This document shows, one piece after another, positions 17,814 through 25,655 of a DNA stretch of 64,000 nucleotides. The stretch is from Sulfurospirillum cavolei (GTDB taxonomy: Bacteria > Campylobacterota > Campylobacteria > Campylobacterales > Sulfurospirillaceae). The notes beneath the pieces are model-generated. The model was not told where the DNA came from, did no database searches, and was given only the letters and a program-made list of their open reading frames with translations. A program made the translations under genes and the position numbers. Position 1 is the stretch's first letter; the number at the start of each line of letters is the position of its first letter. Location: NCBI RefSeq assembly GCF_000813325.1, contig NZ_BBQE01000004.1, one strand, 5' to 3'.

Positions 17814-19039
17814 GCTTGTACCTTGTAAATTTTTTTGCGTTCTTTAGACGATGCGACGTTCATCAGCTTTCGGTATTTCGTAATCGTACGTCGAACCATT
17901 TTGATGTTGAAGCGTTTTTCAATCCGTTCGAGTAAATCGTCGTCGGTTAAAGGCTCTTCTTTGTTTTCGTATTCGATTTGTTGGTTAATAAAATTTTTGA
18001 TCTCGGAAGAAGAGAGCTCTTTGGTCGCTACCGCGTTGGTAAAGAACGACTTTAGCGGGAAAATGCCCTGTTTCGATTCGACGTATTTGTTCGAAATTGC
18101 CCGTGAAATCGTCGATTCGGCGAAAGAGAGCTCATCGGCTAAATGACTCATATTGAGCGGCCTAAGCTCGCCTCCGACAAAAAAAGAGAGCTGCTTCTCG
18201 ACGATTAAAAGCACGATTTTGTATAACGTACTTTTGCGTAATTCCAGAAGATTGACGATGTCGCGCGCCTCTTTAAGTTTGTCCTTGATCGAGTCATTTT
18301 TGCTCGAAAACGGCTCTTGAATCACGATGTCGGGGTAATATTCGTTATTGATACGAAGCCGTATATCTTCATCCACTTCCACGTAAAAATCGGGAATAAT
18401 TTGCTTGGGTGTGGCTTGATACTCCAATGCCGGAGGGTTGGAAAATTTCTTTAAAACTGCCCTTGCCTCTTCAAAACGGTGATGTTTGGAAAACTTATCG
18501 ACTTTGTGCATCTGTTCGATCATCTTTAAAACCAAATGATACAGCTCGTCATCGACCTCGTCGCTCATTGCGTCGAGTTGAAACACGAACGATTCATGCG
18601 CATCCAAAGCGCCGACTCCATAAGGCTCGATTTTGGAAAAACGTTGTCGTATCCGCTCGACATAGTCGCTATACACGTTACAGGTAATCGCGATTTGTTC
18701 GATATCGCCGTCAAAATAACCCTCTTCATTGATGTCGCACAGTATCTCGTGGGCGACTTTTTGCGAAACGGGTGTGGGAAAAAGCGGCGGAACAATTTGT
18801 TCGAGTATCTTTTCATGCAAAGACTCATGGCTCAACACCAACTCTTCTACCATGCCGTGACTGCTAGCACCCATCGTATGCTCATACGGGCGTTTGACCT
18901 CTAAAAACGGATTTTCGTACGAAAGCGTTTCGAGATGCGTGCTTAACTCTTGAAGAGGTAGCTGTAACAACGGGAGCCAAAGTTTGAGCGAGAGGTTGAG
19001 ACTCTGCTTTTGTTTAAATTCTAGATTGATACTTCTCAT
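17810..19039 (-). CDS. rpoN: RNA polymerase sigma-54 factor
   Basis: A 409-residue sigma-54. Region I is glutamine- and leucine-rich (LKLWLPLLQLPLQEL), the central core-binding part follows, the helix-turn-helix (LADELSFAESTISRAI) lies near residue 290, and the RpoN box VRRTITKYRK lies at about 382-391; the box recognises the -24 GG element. Because it sits in the nif region next to GG-N10-GC promoters, it could be a dedicated copy; whether another rpoN exists cannot be seen here. There is no clear Shine-Dalgarno sequence before the ATG. Confidence 0.93.
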   Translation of the reverse strand: MRSINLEFKQKQSLNLSLKLWLPLLQLPLQELSTHLETLSYENPFLEVKRPYEHTMGASSHGMVEELVLSHESLHEKILEQIVPPLFPTPVSQKVAHEILCDINEEGYFDGDIEQIAITCNVYSDYVERIRQRFSKIEPYGVGALDAHESFVFQLDAMSDEVDDELYHLVLKMIEQMHKVDKFSKHHRFEEARAVLKKFSNPPALEYQATPKQIIPDFYVEVDEDIRLRINNEYYPDIVIQEPFSSKNDSIKDKLKEARDIVNLLELRKSTLYKIVLLIVEKQLSFFVGGELRPLNMSHLADELSFAESTISRAISNKYVESKQGIFPLKSFFTNAVATKELSSSEIKNFINQQIEYENKEEPLTDDDLLERIEKRFNIKMVRRTITKYRKLMNVASSKERKKIYKVQA

Positions 19040-19145
19040 GCAAAAAGTATGCCCTATTTATGAGCTATTTTCGTTTTTTTCTTGATTAATTTTTATGCAT
19101 TTTAAAAGAGATTTTACAAAAATGTAACAGAGATTCGACACGGGG

Positions 19146-19181
19146 GAAAAAGAGGCTACGCGGGATGTTTGGATGCGTAGC
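19146..19181 (-). terminator. Terminator of the nifX-to-ferredoxin operon
   Basis: On the minus strand GCTACGC and GCGTAGC pair across 13 nt and are followed by CTCTTTTT, about 20 nt past the ferredoxin stop codon. It separates that operon from rpoN. Confidence 0.75.
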
Positions 19182-19199
19182 GACTCTTGAAAAGAAGGA

Positions 19200-19496
19200 T
19201 TAGTATTTGATACGAACGACGCCGTTTGGCTTTTCGATTTTCATCTGGCATGAAAGGCGCGTATTGGGTGTACATGTACTTGCAAGTATCTCTTTTAAAA
19301 CCTTGATCTCTTTGTCGGTTTTAGGCGATAAAAACTCCATACCTTGAACGATCTCCACGGCACACGTTCCGCATTGACCGTCACGACAGCCAAAGGGCAA
19401 TGCGCTTCCGCTTGCTTCTACGACGTCTTGAATGGTAGCACCCGGTTTAACGTTGACGGCTAAAAAGTCGTTGACGATTTCTACTCTTGTTGTCAT
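19200..19496 (-). CDS. 2Fe-2S ferredoxin
   Basis: A 98-residue plant-type ferredoxin with the cluster ligands CRDGQCGTC (C-x4-C-x2-C) near residues 37-45 and a fourth Cys in RLSCQMKI. It is the last gene of the leftward nif operon and probably carries electrons to nitrogenase or to cofactor assembly. Confidence 0.9.
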   Translation of the reverse strand: MTTRVEIVNDFLAVNVKPGATIQDVVEASGSALPFGCRDGQCGTCAVEIVQGMEFLSPKTDKEIKVLKEILASTCTPNTRLSCQMKIEKPNGVVRIKY

Positions 19497-19506
19497 GGTT
19501 GATCCT

Positions 19507-19845
19507 TTACTTTTTAAATGGTTTAATCAAAACATCACCCTTAATCATCATCATCGAAGCGATGCGAATTTTCGGGCTTACGGTAAATTGTTGGCAAATA
19601 TCGGCGTCATCTTGGCTAATCGCACCTAACTTGACGAGTTCGTCGAGCTCTTCGTCTTCCATATAACTCGTCGGTTCCTCATCGCTGATATGCTCAACGC
19701 TAATCAGACACGTCGAATGATCTTTGGGATCAAACGTAATAGGAATCCCTTTTTCTTTCGCTAAACGAACGACGGGTTCGCCGATTTTGGCATCATAAAT
19801 ACCGTCTTTTTCCGCATCAAAATGCATAAAAATCACTTTGGCCAT
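19507..19845 (-). CDS. Ferredoxin-like protein lacking most cluster cysteines
   Basis: A 112-residue protein whose layout follows the neighbouring 2Fe-2S ferredoxin: an N-terminal strand pair, a loop ending HSTCLISVEHI where the ferredoxin has GQCGTCAVEIV, and a final ICQQFTVSPKIRI where the ferredoxin has LSCQMKI. Only two cysteines remain, so a normal [2Fe-2S] cluster cannot form. It lies 10 nt upstream of the true ferredoxin gene and could be a redox-dead partner, chaperone or regulator. The homology is my own visual alignment. Confidence 0.6.
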   Translation of the reverse strand: MAKVIFMHFDAEKDGIYDAKIGEPVVRLAKEKGIPITFDPKDHSTCLISVEHISDEEPTSYMEDEELDELVKLGAISQDDADICQQFTVSPKIRIASMMMIKGDVLIKPFKK

Positions 19846-19860
19846 AACACTTCCTCCTTA

Positions 19861-20229
19861 CTAAGATTTGTTTTTGTAATGCTCACTCATCCACGCATGT
19901 TCTTCGGCTTCGAGATCGCGATACGGCTCCATCGCCTCTAATTCGTGTTCCCTACATCCGATCACTTCGACAACCGCTTCGGCGTCTAAAAAATGAACTT
20001 CGTAAACGCGTATGACTTGTAAAAAATCCCCGACGGATCGGATATAACCGATCGAGCCTTTTTGAATCATCACTTCGCCGATTTGAAGGTACGGATAAGT
20101 TCCGTCGTTTTTCACGTCTTCGAGCAATTTCACTTTCTGTCCGAGAAAAAACTTTGCTTTGGTTTCGTCTTTGCCCGACAACTTTGCGGTAACCGTATCG
20201 TGTAACACGACGCTTGGATCAACAATCAC
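19861..20229 (-). CDS. nifZ: Nitrogenase assembly protein NifZ
   Basis: A 122-residue protein carrying the NifZ signature: VKLLEDVKNDGTYP, GEVMIQKGSIGYIRSVGDFL, YEVHFLDAEAVVEVIGCREHEL. NifZ aids P-cluster maturation of the MoFe protein. The GTG at 20229 is chosen as start because AAGGAGG lies 5 nt before it; longer readings run deep into nifW. It overlaps the nifW stop by about 11 nt. Confidence 0.85.
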   Translation of the reverse strand: MIVDPSVVLHDTVTAKLSGKDETKAKFFLGQKVKLLEDVKNDGTYPYLQIGEVMIQKGSIGYIRSVGDFLQVIRVYEVHFLDAEAVVEVIGCREHELEAMEPYRDLEAEEHAWMSEHYKNKS

Positions 20230-20554
20230 AACTGCCTCCTTTTTGCGAAGACGTCGTACACGAAGCACACCCTTTGGCATGTCCGTCTTCCGCCATACCC
20301 CACACTTCCGCGGCACTCGGGGAATGCCCGTGTTTATAGTCCATATAAACGCGCATCAAAGCAAACTTCAAAAAATCCATCAAGTATTTTTCATCGCCTT
20401 TGTAAAACTCAAAACCCTTTTTAATCAACGTGCCGTACTCTTTCATAATGTGAAAACGCTTAACGTGAACGATGTGCTCGTCATACTCGATAGCAAAAAA
20501 ATCAAAGTAGTCTTCTGCCGCTCTTAATTGATAAAATTGCTCCAGCGTTCTCAT
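20219..20554 (-). CDS. nifW: Nitrogenase-stabilising protein NifW
   Basis: A 111-residue protein matching NifW: AAEDYFDFFAIEYDEHIVHVKRFHIMKEYG is in the first half and LMDFLKFALMRVY follows. NifW protects the MoFe protein from oxygen. The last 20 residues form an unusual Cys-rich tail (GCASCTTSS then GSCDC), which suggests metal binding beyond ordinary NifW. Confidence 0.85.
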   Translation of the reverse strand: MRTLEQFYQLRAAEDYFDFFAIEYDEHIVHVKRFHIMKEYGTLIKKGFEFYKGDEKYLMDFLKFALMRVYMDYKHGHSPSAAEVWGMAEDGHAKGCASCTTSSQKGGSCDC

Positions 20555-20564
20555 GTCGTATCCT

Positions 20565-21083
20565 TTACGCCAATTCTTTTTTAAGTTGCGCTATCCACGT
20601 TTCGATACGCTCTTCGGATTTGTCCTCTTCATTGATATTGTCGATAGCCAAACCGCAAAATTTATCTCCCACGCACGCCAAACTCGCCTCGTAATCGTAA
20701 TCGCCAGCATCGACAAAACCGATAACCTTTGCACCCGCTTTGGAAAAAATCTGATAAAACTTACCCAAAGCACTGCAAAAATGTTCCCCGTGCGTCTTAC
20801 TATCGCCCGCACCGAAAAACGCCATCGTTTTGCCTTTAAAGTCGATATTTTCGGAAGTAATTTCAAAAAGAGCATCGACCCAGCTAAAGTGAACGTCGCC
20901 TTGTCCCCATGTCGAACTTCCGAAGAAAAGGACATCGAATTCCTCAAACTGCTCAACGCTATCGAAGTCGTCTTCCATTAAAACGCACGCATCGTCTTCG
21001 ACCTCAAACGCTTCTTTCAACGCCTCGGCGATTTGTGTCGTATTGCCGCCCGCACTCGCGTAAAAAATACCGATATTTGCCAT
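20565..21083 (-). CDS. Flavodoxin (NifF-type)
   Basis: A 172-residue long-chain flavodoxin. The FMN phosphate loop ASAGGNTTQIA is near residue 9, the first ring-stacking loop is SSTWGQGDVH, and the second is GAGDSKTHGEHFC. Within a nif operon it is the likely electron donor to nitrogenase reductase. Confidence 0.9.
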   Translation of the reverse strand: MANIGIFYASAGGNTTQIAEALKEAFEVEDDACVLMEDDFDSVEQFEEFDVLFFGSSTWGQGDVHFSWVDALFEITSENIDFKGKTMAFFGAGDSKTHGEHFCSALGKFYQIFSKAGAKVIGFVDAGDYDYEASLACVGDKFCGLAIDNINEEDKSEERIETWIAQLKKELA

Positions 21084-21087
21084 CGTT

Positions 21088-21528
21088 TTATCCTGCTTTT
21101 AAAGTGTATTGTTCGTAAATTTCGATTGCGCTTTTAAGCATCTTACCGCCTTCTTTGACCACGTCTTCATACGTGCGGAAACTATAACGGTGCGCATCTT
21201 TAAAAAATTTATTCGTCACGACGATTTTATCCGCCAAGACGACCGCCCGACCGAAACCCTCGTGACTCATCTCCATCACGACCGAACACATGACACCCGT
21301 TTTGAGCTCAAACGCCAAAGCGATCGCTTGAAAAATGAGACGAATATCTTGAATCTGCATCTCATCGATGTCGGCAATGATGGGAACATTTTTAAGCTCT
21401 TCTTTGCTTTTGACGTATTTTTCGCACAAAAGCTCTTCATCGCTTTTTTTTGCCCACGTACCGAACTGATCGAGTGCTCTGGTTTGTGAAATCAGCGTTT
21501 CGATAAACAATTTTTCAAGCTCGTTCAT
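21088..21528 (-). CDS. NifX-associated protein (DUF269)
   Basis: A 146-residue protein matching the DUF269 family always found beside nifX: an N-terminal QTRALDQFGTW, a central aromatic region and the block EMSHEGFGRAVVL followed by KDAHRYSFRT. Its function in cofactor assembly is undefined. It lies 3 nt downstream of nifX. Confidence 0.85.
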   Translation of the reverse strand: MNELEKLFIETLISQTRALDQFGTWAKKSDEELLCEKYVKSKEELKNVPIIADIDEMQIQDIRLIFQAIALAFELKTGVMCSVVMEMSHEGFGRAVVLADKIVVTNKFFKDAHRYSFRTYEDVVKEGGKMLKSAIEIYEQYTLKAG

Positions 21529-21531
21529 AAC

Positions 21532-21888
21532 CTATGCCCTTGCTTCTAAAATTTTTTTGATAAACGGAGGAGGATTGGTCGCCATCATAGAGGTGAGCTT
21601 TTCCAATTCGTCTTCGATGTTGACAACCTGTCTATATTTGATAGGGAAAATCTTTCCGTTGACGACTTTTGCCGCTGCCGCAGGTCCGATCTCGACACAG
21701 TACATAATATCGACATGTTCGTTAACGAGCATCTCGACTCTGCCCTCGGTGCGCTCTTCACCGGTCGGAATAACGCCGTGTAGACTATAACCGTTTGCAT
21801 CGACGTCGTAAACGGCAAACTGCTCGCCTGAACCGAAATGTGCATCAATGTTTTTCAAATCGTTCGTAAAAAACGCTACTTTAACCAT
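21532..21888 (-). CDS. nifX: FeMo-cofactor carrier NifX
   Basis: A 118-residue protein of the NifX/NafY fold: AFFTNDLKNIDAHFGSGEQFAVYDV at the start and CVEIGPAAAAKVV in the middle, ending in NPPPFIKKIL. NifX binds NifB-cofactor and passes it to NifEN. It heads the seven-gene leftward operon and has AGGAGG upstream and a probable sigma-54 promoter 40-53 nt before the ATG. Confidence 0.88.
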   Translation of the reverse strand: MVKVAFFTNDLKNIDAHFGSGEQFAVYDVDANGYSLHGVIPTGEERTEGRVEMLVNEHVDIMYCVEIGPAAAAKVVNGKIFPIKYRQVVNIEDELEKLTSMMATNPPPFIKKILEARA

Positions 21889-21927
21889 CGGTGTGTTCCT
21901 CCTATCCTTAAACTTACAGATGTATTT

Positions 21928-21941
21928 TCAAAAAGTGTTCC
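21928..21941 (-). promoter_or_regulatory. Candidate sigma-54 promoter of the nifX operon (imperfect)
   Basis: On the minus strand GGAACACTTTTTGA matches the GGAACAC start shared by three other sites in this region, with N10 spacing, but the -12 element reads GA rather than GC. It would start transcription about 28 nt before nifX, leaving room for the AGGAGG. Confidence 0.5.
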
Positions 21942-22000
21942 GTAGACAAATTTAGTTCCGATAAGATAAACTAAACAAAAATAATATGAGGAGTTTTTCT

Positions 22001-22486
22001 ATGATAAGCTTTGAGCCGATCGGCGTTATCCACACGCCCTACCGTAACAATGCCCCTTACCAGCCGGTTTCAAACGACGTCGGAGAATTTTATATCGATC
22101 TTTGCGAAGCCTATACGGACGGGCTTAAGGAGTTGTTGCGTTTTAAATATATCTATCTTCTGTTTTATATCGATCGGCTTCACGAAAAACCGAAAATGCG
22201 CTTTACGCCGCCTTGGCTTAAAAACAAAGAGTTGGGTCTTTTTGCCACGCGTACGCCCAATCGCCCCAATCCTATCGGGCTTAGTATCGTAAAGCTGATT
22301 AACGTCATCGATCGTAAAATCATCGTATCGGGACTCGACGTCTTTGACGGTACGCCGCTTTTGGACATCAAACCCTATATTAAAGAGCTAGACGATAAAA
22401 GCGACGCCAATTACGGATGGCTAGACGACGTCGACAACAGGGAACATTTTATGTTACACATCAAAGGAGTACCGCACGATTATTGA
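22001..22486 (+). CDS. TrmO-like tRNA methyltransferase (YaeB/TsaA family)
   Basis: A 161-residue protein with family landmarks: FEPIGVIHTPY at the start, FYIDRLHEKPKMRFTPPWL, and LFATRTPNRPNPIGLSIVKL. TrmO methylates t6A at position 37 of some tRNAs. The ATG at 22001 follows AGGAG by 7 nt. Placement inside a nif region is odd for a tRNA gene; a different SAM-dependent role of this fold cannot be excluded. Confidence 0.82.
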   Translation: MISFEPIGVIHTPYRNNAPYQPVSNDVGEFYIDLCEAYTDGLKELLRFKYIYLLFYIDRLHEKPKMRFTPPWLKNKELGLFATRTPNRPNPIGLSIVKLINVIDRKIIVSGLDVFDGTPLLDIKPYIKELDDKSDANYGWLDDVDNREHFMLHIKGVPHDY

Positions 22487-22568
22487 CATGTCAAACCCAG
22501 CGTTCTTCTTAGGCGTTTCTAGCCAAGTTTATGGTAGGATATAACCCACCAACCTCTAAGGAGAACGT

Positions 22569-23090
22569 ATGAAACGAGATAAAAGTATCGAGTTGCTCAA
22601 TCGCGCTATTGCCGACGAGCTTGCCACGGTTCATCAGTACATGTTCTTTCATTTTCATTGCGACGATCAAGGATACGACTTACTTTCAACCCTTTTTAAA
22701 CGTATCGCGATTGCCGAAATGCTTCATATCGAACGCTTAGCCGATCGCGTGCTTTTCTTAAAAGGCACCATCGAAATGAAAGCCGCCCAAGAGGTTCAAC
22801 AAATTACCGACGTCAAAGCGATGCTTGAGTTTGCGCGTCAAGGCGAAGACGATGCGGTAACGATGTACAACCAATTTGCGATCGAGTGCGGCAATAACGC
22901 CGACAGCGTGACCAAAAAGCTCTTTGAAGAACTTGTCTTAGACGAAGAAGGACATTACGCCGAGTACGACGACGAGATGGACAATATGCTCAAATTCGGC
23001 GAGCAATACCTCGTCCTTCAATCCATGGAACGCAGTAAGAAAAAAGCGACGATGGCGGCCGCCGCCGCAACGACGGCAGAACCTGCCTGA
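22569..23090 (+). CDS. Bacterioferritin-like ferritin
   Basis: A 173-residue ferritin-superfamily protein. The diiron motifs are visible: DELATVHQYMFFH (E, H), EMLHIERLADRV (E-x2-H), and later ELVLDEEGHYAEYDDEMD (E-x2-H type). It stores iron or detoxifies peroxide. It ends in an alanine-rich tail. It sits between nif operons, where iron demand and oxygen protection are plausible reasons. Confidence 0.85.
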   Translation: MKRDKSIELLNRAIADELATVHQYMFFHFHCDDQGYDLLSTLFKRIAIAEMLHIERLADRVLFLKGTIEMKAAQEVQQITDVKAMLEFARQGEDDAVTMYNQFAIECGNNADSVTKKLFEELVLDEEGHYAEYDDEMDNMLKFGEQYLVLQSMERSKKKATMAAAAATTAEPA

Positions 23091-23124
23091 GTCTTTTTTG
23101 GCATAGAAGCTCACGGCTTCTATG

Positions 23125-25629
23125 CTACCTTCCTTGTTTTTCCAGCAGTAAATACCGCTCGATTTTCAGCGGGTCTAAAATCGAAAGCATCTCCGCTTTT
23201 TCCTGTCCGGCGTCTGATTTGACGATGGCTTTGGTGAGGGTATGTTGCCCGAGCATCGCTTGGTTCGTCTCGTCGATGCAACGAACGGGCACTTCGGGAC
23301 TATCTTGTACCGCATCGATGACCAATCCGAAAGGATGATCGTCGTTTCCCTTCAAAACGATAATATAATTTTTTTCTTTATCGTAACTGCGTTCGTGTTG
23401 AAAATACTTCGCCAACGAAGCAACGGGGATCGTTTTGTTATTCCACGTAATCATACCGACGTAAATTTCGTCCGAACCGATCACTTTTGTGACGTCTTGT
23501 CCCTCTAGCGCGGCGTAGATCTGCTCGCTTTGTATCGCGTACAAGTTTCCGTATAGCCAAAACGTCGAAAGGTCGACGCTTTTTTCGCTTGCCGTGACTT
23601 TAGGATACGCATAATGTTTTGCGTGGACTTTTTTCGCCTCTTGCGTCAAAGCGTTTTTATGCGCGATACGAATACACACGACCGCAAAAACGTCGTTGAC
23701 GTATCCGTCGCTGACTTTATACTCGCGATACCCTTTGGATAACGCTTTTCCGACGATGTAATAATCATCGTCGATTAAAACGATTTTTTCGTTCGTATCG
23801 CAAAAACGGCAACGCTCGCCTACGTTCATTTTAGGCGACGTCGATGCGATGATCGTTTGGGTTTTTGCTTCGATAAACAGTGCGAAAGAGCGTTCGTCTT
23901 CGTCGATAACGTCATGCAACATCGCCTCAAATTGCGTTTGGGCGTCAAAGACGATCGCAATGCCTCCCAACGCCTCTTTATGCCCTTCGATAAAAATCGG
24001 AGCATTGTAGATATACGTGTATTTGCCTTCGTACAGTTCGCTGGGTTCAAAAGCACTGACGACATACTCTTTAGAGCTTTTTAACGCTAAGGTTTGGGCG
24101 ATATAAGGCGCACCGATACGTTTACCGACGAAATGCGCGTATTTTTCTTGACTGACCGTCAAAACGCATCCTTGCGCATCGTATACGAGCAGGTGTGCAT
24201 AAACGGTGTAAAGTGCGTTGATCGTTCCAAGAACATCGCTCATCTCGCGTCCGAACTCTTTTTTAATCGTCGTAAAATCTTTATACTTAGCGCTAAAGGC
24301 TTTAATAAACACGGGACTCAGTGCCCACCAACGACAATCATTGGCACGCTCGTAAAGGTTTCGATCCATAATATCGATCGCCAACGTCGCACGAAACGCC
24401 GCATCGTTAATATACGAAGCCACCACCGTCCAATTCAGATTGCCGATCGACTCCTCAAAAGTCTTTTTCGTTTGTGCGCCCGTACGCGAAATCTCGTTTA
24501 AAAGCGATTTTGAAAACGAATTATCGCCGCTTTTTTGATTGGCGATTTGCACGTTTCCGTTCCAAATCGTCATATCGAGTTTACGCTGAATCGCTTCGGC
24601 TTTGGAAGGAATATTCGTAAACTCTTCGGAGAAAAGCGACGAGTTTTTAATGATTTTCGTCTGTTCATCGCTAAAAGGCAAATGCGCTTGTTTTTTGGAA
24701 AACGCAAACGAAAGCGGTATGAGCGCATGGGCTTGCCACCCCAGACCGAAAAACCCCTGATACCCTTTGGTCTGTTTCGTGCATGCAACGTACTCTTGGG
24801 CTAAAAAGGGAACCGTATCGACTCGATTCAAAACGGTTTTTTGCGGCGCGCACAAAGGGTAATGAAACGGGTTACTACTGTAAATCGTGCGATTTTTAGC
24901 GTCTAAGAGCAAAATATCCGTCCACGTTTCATGATCGATCAAAGGAGAGATAATCACGTGCATTTCGTCTTGAAATTTAAACACCAATCCCAGCACCGCC
25001 AAAGGTCTACCGTGATCGTCGCAGACGCGGTACGAGTAGATCAAACTCTCTTTGTCGTTCACGATGGGATAAATACCGAAATTTTCGACGTACTCTTTGG
25101 ACGTGTTCAACGCCGTATCGATAAAACGCCGATCGATTTTCTTGCCTAATTTTTCGTCGTGCGTCGAAGCGATGAGCGTACCGTCGAGATCAAACAAAAG
25201 CACGTCGTCGTAAACGCTGTATTTTTCGATGTACTCGGCAAACCGAGCTTGCATAGAAGCCAGTGCATCGCGTTGTGCGGGCGCGTCCATCGTCGCAAAA
25301 TCGCATAAGCTAACGTCCGTCGCCAAAAAACCGACGTCTGCGGTTCGTTCGAACAAATTGCGAATCAAAATATCGATGGCGACTTGCGCTTTGGAGCACA
25401 TTTCGGTCGAAAGTTTTTTAACGGTTTCTTCGCACAGTCGTCCTAAAAGTTGTTCGGAAAGTAAACTAAAGGCTTGTCGTGTTTCGGAAATATCCATACC
25501 GATGTTACTCATTTGCCCTAGTAAAGAGAGTAAATTCCATCGTTCGGAAAGTTGATCGAGTGCTTTTTGATAAGCAACCACCTCGGGGATAAAGGCATTG
25601 TAACGCGACGTGTCTCCTTCTTGAACCAT
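23125..25629 (-). CDS. Cytoplasmic tandem Cache protein with C-terminal CheW domain
   Basis: An 834-residue protein with no signal peptide or membrane helix. Two halves of about 340 residues each look like Cache/PAS-like sensor modules. Both begin with a related helix (DILIRNLFERTADVGF near residue 115 and DIMDRNLYERANDCRW near 425) and both contain LLVYD/LLFDLDG-type strands. The last 110 residues are CheW-like (FWLYGNLYAI, GMITWNNKTIPV, LVIDAVQDSPEVP). It has no methyl-accepting signalling hairpin. ATG 25629 follows GGGGGT and lies 27 nt after nifN, so it is probably co-transcribed with nifEN. It may couple a nitrogenase-related cytosolic signal to CheA. Confidence 0.7.
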   Translation of the reverse strand: MVQEGDTSRYNAFIPEVVAYQKALDQLSERWNLLSLLGQMSNIGMDISETRQAFSLLSEQLLGRLCEETVKKLSTEMCSKAQVAIDILIRNLFERTADVGFLATDVSLCDFATMDAPAQRDALASMQARFAEYIEKYSVYDDVLLFDLDGTLIASTHDEKLGKKIDRRFIDTALNTSKEYVENFGIYPIVNDKESLIYSYRVCDDHGRPLAVLGLVFKFQDEMHVIISPLIDHETWTDILLLDAKNRTIYSSNPFHYPLCAPQKTVLNRVDTVPFLAQEYVACTKQTKGYQGFFGLGWQAHALIPLSFAFSKKQAHLPFSDEQTKIIKNSSLFSEEFTNIPSKAEAIQRKLDMTIWNGNVQIANQKSGDNSFSKSLLNEISRTGAQTKKTFEESIGNLNWTVVASYINDAAFRATLAIDIMDRNLYERANDCRWWALSPVFIKAFSAKYKDFTTIKKEFGREMSDVLGTINALYTVYAHLLVYDAQGCVLTVSQEKYAHFVGKRIGAPYIAQTLALKSSKEYVVSAFEPSELYEGKYTYIYNAPIFIEGHKEALGGIAIVFDAQTQFEAMLHDVIDEDERSFALFIEAKTQTIIASTSPKMNVGERCRFCDTNEKIVLIDDDYYIVGKALSKGYREYKVSDGYVNDVFAVVCIRIAHKNALTQEAKKVHAKHYAYPKVTASEKSVDLSTFWLYGNLYAIQSEQIYAALEGQDVTKVIGSDEIYVGMITWNNKTIPVASLAKYFQHERSYDKEKNYIIVLKGNDDHPFGLVIDAVQDSPEVPVRCIDETNQAMLGQHTLTKAIVKSDAGQEKAEMLSILDPLKIERYLLLEKQGR

Positions 25630-25655
25630 ACTCAAACCCCCTTGTGTTAGGTAAA

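Noticed and set aside
24094..24501. 135-codon open frame antisense to the Cache-CheW gene
   Set aside because: Shadow frame; no motif, no start signal.
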